Assembly (NCBI RefSeq): GCF_030272615.1
Contig: NC_081407.1
Location: 151,797,048 to 151,861,047 of the forward strand
Length of the DNA stretch: 64,000 nt
Direction of reading: 5' to 3'
Source of the DNA: Cryptomeria japonica
Taxonomy: Eukaryota; Streptophyta; Pinopsida; Cupressales; Cupressaceae
Within the stretch, counting starts at the first letter, position 1. Every line of letters starts with the position of its first letter. The notes beneath the pieces were generated by a model. The model was given only the letters and a program-made list of their open reading frames with translations. It was not told where the DNA came from and made no database searches. Position numbers and translations under genes: made by a program. This document shows, piece after piece, positions 25,471-35,397 of the stretch.

Positions 25471-26806
25471 TGTTGGCAATTGATACTCATCTGATGGCTT
25501 CTAATGGATGATTATTGTTTTAGGGTTAGCATTGATGGAAACTCTTCATGAGATTCCCATCTAGTAATCATGGATCATGATGATCCAAATTATGGATTCC
25601 GATGACAACACCTAAGTGAGAACGTGCGGTGTTGTGGATGAACAAGATAATACAAAATTGAAGCAAACCAAAAAGTATTGTATTCAATTCAAAAATCCAA
25701 CATATAGTAGTCCAAGGTATTCCAAGGGTCACCAACAACTCCTTGAGAATTGAAAAACCAACAGTCATATCAGGTTTATTTACATAATAAAATCTAAAAC
25801 TATGTAATTTTTCAAAAAACTATATAAAATTTGTCCTAACTTTAACTAGGCATTACTTTCTGCATAGGACTCGAAATTATGATCCGTTTAACTCGCTGGA
25901 AAGGTCTCCAAGAGTTGTAGGCAAGATTACATGCCTTACCATGTTATTTCGCCACTTTCAAGGGCTAAAAATGCCCTGAAGGCCTTCAAAAATGTCATTT
26001 ACTAACATATATAAAAACTAAGAAAATATATAATAATATTTTCAAATTTTATTCTGATCACATGATTTCTAGAAGAGGATGTCAATCAATAGTCAGTTAA
26101 CTAGTATTTTAGGATGAACATAGCAGTTTTGGTCCAGAAGCTTTCTAGTGATTACGGAGCTATGAATCATGTTTGGGATGATTAGGTTGACATAGAGACA
26201 TCATTTTATTGTTGTTTTGGTGATCCACATTTATCTTTGGTGATTCGGTCAAGCCGACATATAACTACATGTTACATTAGTAGGCCGACATGATAAATGA
26301 TCTATTTTATAATTGTGGATATATATAAGACTGGTATAGATGATCTTTTTGGTGTATGATATGATTATATGCAATTGAGTGGTGATCGAGAATTCATTTT
26401 GGTGCAGTGAGTGAGTGGTGATCCAATAGCTGATTGAAATAGTGAACAGGGCAGAACAGAATAGGTGATTCAGTTAGTGTATTTGGCACTTCACTAGAAC
26501 TCATCCAACCATTGTAGATGTTATTTTGGAGTTCATTTGTATTAATTCATAATTAAGGCAGTGATCCTTCCAGGGTTGTAGCCCTTATTGTATTTGAGCA
26601 GTGAGCTCTAGGCAATGTTATGGTTTTTCCCATTTGGGTTTCCACATAAAAATATGGTGTTATGATTTTTCGGTTGATTGTTTTATGTTCCTGTATTTCA
26701 GTTTCATGTTTATGCATCTGATGGTTTAAAGTTAAATCTGAAAATTTGCTAACCGATAGATCACTGATTCACCCCCCCCGCCTCTCAGTGATCCCTGATT
26801 CCAACA
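25471..26806 (+). repeat. D1 3' LTR, with nested solo LTR K
   Basis: Starts TGTTGGCAATTGATACTCAT and ends GATTCCAACA. Without K it is about 850 bp; an ~85-bp piece near 26615 present in the 5' LTR is missing. The hairpin arms GATCACTGA (26759-26767) and TCAGTGATC (26785-26793) form nine perfect pairs. Confidence 0.87.
25581..26060. mobile_element. K: solo LTR (480 bp) inside the D1 3' LTR
   Basis: Starts TGATCCAAAT and ends TTCTGATCA, giving a TGATC/GATCA terminal inverted repeat. It is flanked by perfect CATGA duplications (25576-25580, 26061-26065), and the corresponding 5' LTR is continuous without it. The family is not identified. Confidence 0.82.
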
Positions 26807-28270
26807 ATGTTGTCACCTTTCATTGAATGCATTTTACACTTTTTATTGCAAGCAAAAAAGTGGCGACATGGGCAAATGGAATTTATTAATGCAAAACTAA
26901 GAGAGGTTTTTGTAGTGGGGCATGACATGACCCCATAGGTTCAAGCTACTCATTCGTACGTGCCATGGGCTGTGCGATATGTAACGTCAAAGTTTTATAT
27001 TTTTTCCCACTTTGAGCACTCAAGGGAAAGTGTCTCTAGGGTGTGGCTCAGAAGGATTGGTCAACTTGCCGAGTGAAACAAGGGTATGGCTAGTGTAAAC
27101 TAGCCTCTTAGACACACTTGACTGATGGTCCATGCCTAGGATGAGCGGATCGAAAGTTAGGGTATATTGTTGCCTTTCTTTGAATACATTTTACACTCTT
27201 TGTTGGAAGCAAAAAAGTGGTGGCATGGGCAAATGGAATTTGAGTAATCCAAAACTGAGATACATTTTTGTAGGGGGGCATGACATGACCCCATAGGTTT
27301 AGATGGCTTGCTCACATGTGCCACAAACTTCAAGATGCGCAACTTCAAAGTTTGACAGTTTTTCGCATGTTGAGCACTCAAGGGTATGGCTTAGAAGTAT
27401 CGAGCAACTTAGCGAGCAAAATAAGAGAATGGATAGCATAAAATCAACCTCCTAGACATGCTCGCATTGATGATTTGTGCCCATGATGAGAAAAATGAAA
27501 GTTAGGGTATGTTATCTCCTTTCATTGAATGTATTTTACACTTTTTGTTTCAAACAAAAAAGTGGTGGCACAGGAAAATGGACCTAAGTAATCCAAAATT
27601 GAGATAGGTTTTTGTAGGGGGTGTGACACAATCTCGTAGGTTCAAATGAATTGTTCGCACATGCCATAGGCTCTAAGATATGCAACGTCAAAGTTTGACA
27701 GTTTATTGCACTTTGAGTACTCAAGGGAAAGCATCGCTAGGGTGTGGCTCAAAAGGATTGAGTGACTTGGTGAGTGAAATAGGGGCATGGCTAGTGTAAA
27801 TACGACCACCCAAACATGCTCATGCTGACAATTTGTGCCTATGATGAGTGGATCAAAAGTTAGAGTATGTTGTTGCCTTTCTATGAATGCATTTTACACT
27901 TTTTGTTGCAAGTGAAAAAGTGGAAGCACAGGAAAATGGAACTGAGTGGTCCGAAAATGATAGAGGTTTTTGTAGGAAGATGTGACACAACCTTGTAGGT
28001 TTAGATGTCTTGTTCACACATGCCACGAGCTCCGAGATATGCAACGTCAAAGTTTGACAATTTTTCGCACCTTGAACACTCAAGGGAAAGCATCACTAAG
28101 GTGTGACTCAGAAGGATCGGGCAACTTGGCAAGAAAAATAAGGGAATGGATAGTGTAAACCTGATCTCTCGAATGTGCTCATGCTAATGGTTTGTGCCTA
28201 GGATGATTGGATCAAAATTTAGTGCATGTTGTCACCTTTTATTGAATGCATTTTACACTTTTTGTTGCAA
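26807..28270. repeat. ~357-bp tandem repeat array, right block
   Basis: About 4.1 units. The TTTGTTGCAAG-type phrase recurs at about 26842, 27202, 27547, 27903 and 28260. It continues the array at 15455-17817, interrupted by D1. It ends at 28270 inside the ...TTTTTGTTGCAAG phrase, after which unrelated sequence begins. Confidence 0.87.
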
Positions 28271-29243
28271 GCCTTCCTAGGGCTCTCATTAGAGATTTTT
28301 TACTTATTTTCATTAATTTACTTATCTTTCTAATGAGCTGATATTTCTTGGTTTGAGTGTTTACTATTGTCAATGTGAGGACACATCATGTGACATTTCT
28401 ATCTTTCATGCGTGATGTAGAACTCACACTCTCATATGCACTCATTAGATTCTTGACAATTGATTTCTCACTTGAATCATTCGATGTTCTTAGCCCAAGA
28501 ATCCTCATGGTGGGACTAAATTTGATATTTCTCATCATCTCAACAAATAGTTGACATCTTCCAGTCTCATTTAACTTCTCAAAGTACAATATCCAAACTT
28601 GGTTAGCATATCTTTGACAAGTACATTTTGAAATCTTATCTACCATTGATTGAAAAATATTACAATCAATATCAATCAAATAATTATGCTTTCTACACCA
28701 AATTCTAGGATTTTTTCTTAAAGTTTGAGTTGCCTCATCATTAGGAATGTTAACAACATTAGGGATAGATGGCATACCTTCAATCGAAGATGGAAATGAT
28801 GATGTACCTTGAAATTGAGATGTAGAAGATGGTGCAACTCCAACATTTGAAGTTGTGTGTGATGTACTTGTAACGTGAGTTGTAGAATATGGTGTAACTC
28901 CAACATTTGAGGAAAATGGTGATGTACTTACAATGTGAGATGTTGTAGAATATTTGAACTCAAAATGAGATGTTGTAGATGGTGTGCAGTCAACTTGACT
29001 CTTGGTAGATGGCGTGCCCCCAACTTTGCGGTTCAATTTTCTCATAGCATGAAGGTTTTGCATCTGTTTCCTTTGTGATGCCAATTTAATATCTCTCTTC
29101 TCTTGCATGGATATTCCATGTTACTCTTCTTCTCTAGTGTGTGATATCCTTCCTTCACGAAGTAGCCTCATTCTTTCTCTTTTCTTTGCATTTTTGGCTT
29201 CATGCTCATCTGGTGTTAGAATCTTTCCTCGTTTCCTTGTCAT
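28271..29243 (-). pseudogene. Unrecognised degenerate gene, Ser/Thr-repeat protein
   Basis: The longest open part is 28386-29108 (240 codons). Upstream in the same frame the reading can start at MTRKRGKILTPDEHEAKN (29243) with one stop between. It begins with a basic Arg/Lys-rich segment (KRERMRLLREGR, EKRDIKLASQRKQM), then about 100 residues of imperfect repeats of the type TSxxTSNVGVxPxS, then a Cys-containing globular-looking part (IWCRKHNYLIDIDC, KISKCTCQRYANQVW). A TGA after RNVT at about 28388 is followed by more open frame running to the tandem array edge. A nuclear or transposon-borne protein is possible. I do not assign a function. Confidence 0.4.
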
Positions 29244-29884
29244 GATGATGAATTCTACATGTATGCACAAGATGTAGAAATGAGTTCATAACTTTTGTGA
29301 CAAAAATCATATACTCTAAAATTGAAAATTACAAAAATCATAAATTTTTTTATGAAAATCATATACTCTAAATTATGAAAATCTTAACATGAATGCACTC
29401 ATTATATTATTCTCTCATTCATCTGTAGTTAAATTGTATATTATGAAATTTAAACAAATAAAAACACATAATGAAAATATTATCATGTAATCTTCGCTAT
29501 CTTAATATGATTGCACTCATTGTATTATACTTACATTGAGCTCTAGTTATTGCTTATTATGAAATTTAAACAAAGGAACTCATAATGAACATATAAATTA
29601 TAAAACCATGAGAAAAATACCTCATATGATAAAAATCACAACAAAAACTTCAATTTTTTGTCTTCTATGTTGTCTAACTAGAAAAAGGGTGGCCAAATGG
29701 TGATGGAATATGCTATGATATGGCAATAGCATCAAAAGGAATATATTTGTCATTATCAAATAAAATAGTAGACAAAACTAGAGAATGTGGGGCAGATTCA
29801 CAAGTCCAATGTACCTCTTTACCATTTTTCAAGGGCAGGCCATATGTGCCAAATTCTCTCTATCAATATTTTTAAAATTCAAAA
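29244..29884. other. AT-rich stretch, nothing recognised
   Basis: Upstream of the degenerate gene on minus. Two related AT-rich phrases (ATGAAATTTAAACAAA near 29446 and 29560; CTCATTATATTATTCT and CTCATTGTATTATACT) suggest an old local duplication. No gene, LTR end or RNA signal is seen. Confidence 0.5.
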
Positions 29885-30313
29885 AATGGGGAGAAAGAGA
29901 GAGAGGGACAGAGAGAGGGGGGGAGGGAAATAATGGGAGAGATAGGGGGATGGAAAGAATGGGAGGGAGAGAGGGAGATGGAAGAGATAGGATGGGGAGG
30001 GAGAGAGGGAGAGGGAAGAGATGGGATGGGGGAGGGAGAGAGGGAAAGAATGAGATAGAGACACCTGAGAGTGGGTGAGAGAGGGAGGGAGGGAAACAGA
30101 GTTAGAGAGAGAGAGAGAGAGAGAGAGGAAGGGATGGAAGGAGAGTACAAGAGACTAGAGAGAGAGAGTGATAAAGAGAGATAATGAGAAAGGGAGAGAG
30201 GGAGGGGGAGGAGAGAGGGAGATAATGGGAGAGAGATACACCTGAGAGAGTAGAGTGAGATAGAGAGAGGGGGGATGGAGAGGGAAAGAATGGGATAGAG
30301 ACACCTACAAGAG

Positions 30314-30352
<39 letters not shown>

Positions 30353-30355
30353 AGA
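29885..30355. repeat. GA-rich purine tract
   Basis: About 470 bp of almost pure purine on plus: GAGAGAGAGG, GGGAGGGAGA and similar, with long (GA)n runs near 30100-30125 and 30318-30348. ORFs on either strand are low-complexity artefacts (Ser/Pro/Leu runs). Confidence 0.9.
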
Positions 30356-30359
30356 GGTG

Positions 30360-30510
30360 GTCATATGGTGTTCTAGCACGTGTGGGCCCTTAGGACCTCA
30401 TATGACCCCTAATGATACCATATGACCCCTTAGGACACAATATGACCCCTAAGGACACCATATGACCCTTTTAACATCCTAGTACATGACGCCTTATGAT
30501 GCAATATGAC
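30360..30510. repeat. ~21-bp CATATGACCCCTNAGGACAC minisatellite
   Basis: At least five to six imperfect copies of a unit like CATATGACCCCTAAGGACAC in tandem, starting at the end of the GA tract. The following 30511-30765 holds nothing recognised. Confidence 0.8.
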
Positions 30511-30770
30511 CCTTGACTTCTCTTCTTAATGGTTCAATAATTAGACCTTGAAATCATACCTCAGGGATTGGACATCCAACTAAGTAATTATCTCTCATCA
30601 TGAAGGTTCATTTAGTTGTCAACTCAGGGCGTATACTTGAAATGGGTCTGCAAGGTATATGCACTAGAAAGACTAAAATAACCTCTTTTCCTATTGCTGG
30701 AATTGGAATGTTGCTCTAAGATAATGCTAGAAATAAATAGCTAAAATACTTGTAAGGAAAACTAACTACA

Positions 30771-32892
30771 TGTTAGGATAACCGGTGAACAACTAAGAGG
30801 GGGGGGTAAATTAGTTGTTAATAGATTATGAAACTTTAAGAACAAAAAACCTTTTACTAGAATAGCAGATATATCAATTAAGCACAAACATAAATCATAA
30901 ACCAATTACCATGCATCCACAACACATGAAACCAAGATTTGTATGTGGAAAACCCGATAAAGGGAAAAACCACAGTGGGAAGCCTACCCACAGTCAGATG
31001 ATACTTCTTCAAAAAGTATGTGATTCCAATAAGGGGCCTGCACATGCAGGAAGGCCAACAACCTAGAGTGCACTGCTCATCACAAAAGGAGCCTCACTAA
31101 CTACAAAATAAATCCATACTACAATTCGGAAATAAGAATGAACTACAAGAATAGCATCTCCTATGCCTGAGTACACTTCTAGTTAAGCTCAATGTCGAAG
31201 GTGTTAAACCTATTGCACAAACCCAATTCTATCACCTATGATCAACCAAAACCTCTACATATGATTATATCTTTATTCACACATAGATAATCCCATAACG
31301 ACAACCTATACCACAAACTACAAAGAGATCTTACATCATATTTATACCAACCCGGGACCTAAACAATTAGGTTGGCCACCTAAAAGATAATTGTTGGAAT
31401 CCAAGAACACTGAGAGGGGGGGTGAATCAGTGTTCTATCGGTAACCAATAATTTAATTCCTTTTGATACTTTTCCAATTAATAACTGGTAAGTGTATAAA
31501 CAAGATATACTAAAGAACAAAGCAACCACAAAGATCAACACCATCACAAAGATCAACACCATAACACCACAGATTTATACATGGAAAACCTCAAAGAAGA
31601 AAAACCACGGTGGAATTTGTGACCCAAAATATCTATCCACTAGCTAGCTGAATAAATATTATATAAAAAGGGGGCCTACACATGCAGGAAGGCACACTGG
31701 CTAGAGCACACTTCTCATCACAAAGGAGCCTCACTGGCTATAGATAAAATATTGAATTGCAAACACAATTTTGAACTCTGAGTGTGCATCTGATACGTTG
31801 GATGAGTTCCCATTTAAGTACTGACTGTATCGGTTATCATTGTCTCCTTCCTTACTGGTAATCTTGTTTGCTTCCCAATCCTCTTGACAAATAACCAAGA
31901 CCAACAACATATCATTACATTCATATTCTGTTGATCAATATCTTGCTCACACAATATCACATAACCTATCACATCTATATATCAAAATGACCTAGTCAGA
32001 CTGACTTATATACCCTTCACACACATTAACATGTATACCTTATGTCGGCTTTCAATCATATTGCAAAAGATAAATATATGTCAGCCTAGACAAAAATATA
32101 AACATTAATCTTGGTGACCGTTGCCACTAAAACCTTTGTCGGATCAATGACAACCTCCAAATATTGATTCCTAGTTTGTCGGTTTCCCTTGCATTCTGGT
32201 TTCCTTGAATGTTGGATGTTAAACCTTGAATATCGAAGGATACCGGATAAGTATCCAACCCAAAATGATGTGTGTTTCCATCAATGACAACACCATGATC
32301 TCAGATGAGTGTCAATTGCCAACAATAATACCTGCAAACCAATGATAATCCAAGTTGGCCTAAGACTGAAACAAAATTAACCAAACAATAAATCCAATTG
32401 GTAATGCATCGGGAGCATCCACCAACATGTTACATAAACCAGTCCATAACCTAGCAAAATAAGACCGGACCTAAAATAGGTCACCATAAACCAAATGAAA
32501 TACCACCAATCAACTAGAACATGAACATGATAACCATCAACATTGTGAAAAACTTCTAGAAGCTACACCAACACCACTTATCAAAACCATCAAAATATCT
32601 TCAATGAAGCTTTCTCGGTAGAACCCTTACAAGTAACCAAAAGGCTTACTAGAACATATGATAGCTTCCAGATCACCAAATCCCAAACCAACTGAATGTG
32701 ACACACATCTAAATAACATGAATAGCCGACCAAATGAATTCCACCAATTGGAACATACCGGAGACAAATCTCCTGATCATCATCAAAGACCAACCAGTCT
32801 ACTGGAGCCCAGTATATAACCAAAGAAGCCAGTGTTCACATCAATTACAAACATCAATGCAACACATAATCAATTCCTCCAAATTGCCAACA
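30771..32892 (-). repeat. A1 3' LTR, interrupted by solo LTR D2
   Basis: TGTTAGGATAACC to AATTGCCAACA on plus, about 1184 bp without D2. Hairpin arms are AACAACTAA (30788-30796) and TTAGTTGTT (30811-30819). A TATA-box candidate, TATAAATAT on minus, is at 31338-31346 and is conserved in the other two A LTRs. Confidence 0.85.
31392..32324 (-). mobile_element. D2: D-family solo LTR inside the A1 3' LTR
   Basis: 933 bp, TGTTGGAATCC to CAATTGCCAACA on plus, flanked by perfect ATAAT duplications (31387-31391, 32325-32329). On minus it starts TGTTGGCAATTGACACTCAT, matching the D1 3' LTR start at 25471. Hairpin arms GAACACTGA (31405-31413) and TCAGTGTTC (31427-31435) are perfect. Confidence 0.9.
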
Positions 32893-33258
32893 ATCTACCC
32901 CTTTGGCATTGATGGCAACACTAGATGTGAAAAAAATCCAAGTGCTAAGAAGTGCCAAACAAGTCTCTCCCAATGGAAGACATGCAATCAAATGATATAT
33001 CAATGAAGTTCTAAACCAAATAACCAAACCATAGACCAAACTCCCCCTATGACTGATATCTCTGTTAAGCTCTGTTTTTCACATGTATACCTCTTCCACT
33101 TTGACATCAATGCCAAAAATATGACATAAACATCAAAGAAAAATCATACAACCTCTTAACCACACAACTAACTACTCCCCTTGAGTAGTAGCACCAACTC
33201 ATCAATCCAGAATGAATAATAGTTCTGATAATGCATGTTGGACTGATGCCAATCAACA
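32893..33258 (-). other. A1 polypurine tracts and 3' untranslated region
   Basis: Next to the LTR the plus strand reads ATCTACCCCTTTGGCATTGA (minus tract AAAGGGGTAGAT). C-rich related copies occur near 33040-33050 (ctccccctatgac) and 33174-33181 (actcccct). The rest is AT-rich non-coding sequence between the RNase H stop and the 3' LTR. Confidence 0.7.
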
Positions 33259-33519
33259 TCACTCAAATCTTCCCAGAGGGGAAGAGACCCCCAATCTATA
33301 TCTAAAGTACTCAAATGATTCCTTGGGTAAAGTTTTAGTGAAGATATCTGCAATCTGCTCTTTAATGTTCACATAAACTAATTTGACTTCATTTGCTTCC
33401 ACCTTTTCCTTCAGAAAGTTATACTTGATTGATATGTACTTTGTCTTAGAATGAATAACTAGATTCTTTGATATGTCAATAGCAGCAGAGTTATCACAAT
33501 GAATAACTACTGGTTCATT
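33259..33519 (-). pseudogene. A1 RNase H C-terminal piece (cut by B1)
   Basis: Reading on minus from the B1 junction, the frame has NEPVVIHCDNSAAIDISKN (RNase H with a catalytic Asp in CDNSAA), HSKTKYISIKYNFL, EQIADIFTKTLPKESFEY and a stop at 33259-33261. This continues directly from ...CTHFLWMK at 56566 on the other side of B1. The conserved copia C-terminal signature ADIFTK.LP is present. Confidence 0.88.
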
Positions 33520-33520
33520 G

Positions 33521-35037
33521 TGATAATCTAGGAGGATTCGGTTAATACGGAGAGGGGGGGTGAATCAGTATTAACAACAATTCATAACTTAGACTTAAAC
33601 TGATAAAACTTCTCAAAATCAATTGCAAACCAATAATAAACTATTTACTAGTACCGATAATCACTGATATTCAACTATTAAACTGATTTATCAGAACTTC
33701 TCATTAAATGTTCATCAAAATGCATAAACTAAAAGTAAATCCAAACAACACATCAGAAACATTCACCACATGAACACCAAAATTTTCACGTGGAAACCCA
33801 AATAGGGAAAAACCACGGTGGGAATTTGTACCCACAAAAATTGTGCACTCTTTCAGAATGCACCTTGTTAGGAGCCTAGCCCGGTTAGGAGCTTACAATG
33901 ATGCCCTATTAGGAGCAGACCCTCTTAGGAGTCACCCAGTTAAGGTATTTCTATGATGAGCCCTGTTAGGAGATTTGTCCTATTAGAAGCAACCTCGCAA
34001 GAGGATTTAAGACTCGGATGTTGAGCTACCTGGTTAAGGGATGTACAATTTAAGGCCTGATAGAACCTATCCAATTAAGTGATTTTGTCTACTGCAACTG
34101 TTAGGGAACAATAGATGAATGATCTAGAAATAACACTAACTTCTTGCTTGTTCGGATTCAATTCAACTCCAATCTGCTACACTCTTGCAAATACACCACA
34201 CCGGTTTGACTTCACACTCTTTACTCAAAATAACCGACACACCAAACATAAACTATATCGACCTAAATAACCTTTACATCTTAGTCAGTTACAAAGCCCT
34301 AAGACTTGCAACATAGATCATCACAATTCTTTACAACTCATTACAGATCATCATATGGATCATTACAAACAATTACAAATCAATTAAAGTCATTGAATGA
34401 TCATTGCACTTCGATCTAATACACTTTCAAACCCTTAGCTCATTCCACTAAGTACTTCACACATTCCCAAGAAATTCACTCTTTGATCGTGCCAAACCAT
34501 CATTCAAACACTTCACGAGGTTTCAACAACATCATCACCAACTTACAAACATAATGTAATACATCGCTGAACTCAAAATAATTATTGATTATAAGAATTG
34601 AATACCAGTTCTTAAACCCTACAAAAAATAAAATAGAAATAATAAACATGATTTTTGGTAATCGAAGCATGAGGCGGTTCCGGTCAAAGATACATTACAA
34701 TGAAACAAATACATGTTCCAAATCTCAAAACTTGACTCATCACCAATCGCCAGAACCAATCAAAAAAATTGCATGTTTACCGATTAAGATCATATTTCCT
34801 AGCTCATTATCTTCATTACTGGTAAGGCATTTCCGGTAGACCAAAAAAGACTTAGATGACAAAATAAACATGAAAAACATAGTTGTGAAATAGTTTGCCA
34901 TCAATAAAAACACAAATAACTGATCAAAGTCATTAAGCCAATAATCTCAATCTCTTCATCACTATATCATTACCAATAGTCCTTTACCATTTCATCAACA
35001 TTCTCCATCAACATCGGTTATTCCAATCATGCCAATA
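33521..35037 (-). repeat. B1 3' LTR
   Basis: 1517 bp, TGATAATCTAGG to CATGCCAATA on plus (last CA mutated to TA; the other copy has CCAACA). Hairpin arms GTTAATAC (33541-33548) and GTATTAAC (33568-33575). At least nine GTTAGGAG/GTTAAGG-type motifs lie at 33865-34080. Confidence 0.88.
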
Positions 35038-35397
35038 ATCTCCCCCTCTAGCATTGATGGCAACACCAACATATTCAATTGTCAACTATAATCTTCTCTA
35101 ATGCCTTCACTCGCTCTTCTTCTGTTTCACTTCATCTGTTGGTTGCACTTCTTCACCTACTCTAATTCTTCTCCTCCAGATCATATTACTTCTCCCCCTT
35201 TTTCTTATAGTTCTTCTCCCCCTTTGACAACAATGCCAAAGGTGCAAATGCATCACCGATCTTCATTCCTGCTGCTGTTGTCTCCAACATCTCTGCAAAT
35301 CTCATCTAATATACTCCACCTGTGAAGTAGCCAACATTTCATCAATCCATAGTGAAAATATTCATTAAGCCCACTGGATTGATGCATCTCTTACATC
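35038..35397 (-). other. B1 polypurine tracts and 3' untranslated region
   Basis: ATCTCCCCCTCTAGCATTGA at 35038 on plus, and further tracts at about 35189-35199 (cttctccccct) and 35214-35226 (tctccccctttgac). Multiplied tracts resemble those of E2 and D1. The plus-strand ORF here is their pyrimidine-rich complement and is not a gene. Confidence 0.7.

Larger units (their letters stand above)
17818..26806 (+). mobile_element. D1: pol-less copia-type LTR element inside the tandem array
   Basis: Plus strand: 5' LTR 17818-18717, degenerate primer site 18719-18732, ORF1 18786-19946, ORF2 21960-25246, polypurine tract 25455-25470, 3' LTR 25471-26806. The first ~33 bp of the 5' LTR (TGTTGGCAATTGATACTCAT...) are missing and about 20 bp of repeat unit are lost beside it, so no target duplication remains at the left. 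The right end, CCAACA, runs straight into the next tandem repeat phrase ATGTTGTCACC. Later insertions inside it are solo LTR H, a LINE fragment and solo LTR K. Confidence 0.85.

Noticed and set aside
15455-28270. Regular repeats considered as a CRISPR array
   Set aside because: Units are ~357 bp without spacers, and the context is a plant retrotransposon landscape.
28386-29108. Assignment of the Ser/Thr-repeat ORF to a Helitron or known transposase
   Set aside because: The basic N-terminus is suggestive, but no helicase, Rep or DDE motif is visible.
29785-30150. ORFs in the GA tract on both strands
   Set aside because: Pure low-complexity readings of a purine repeat.
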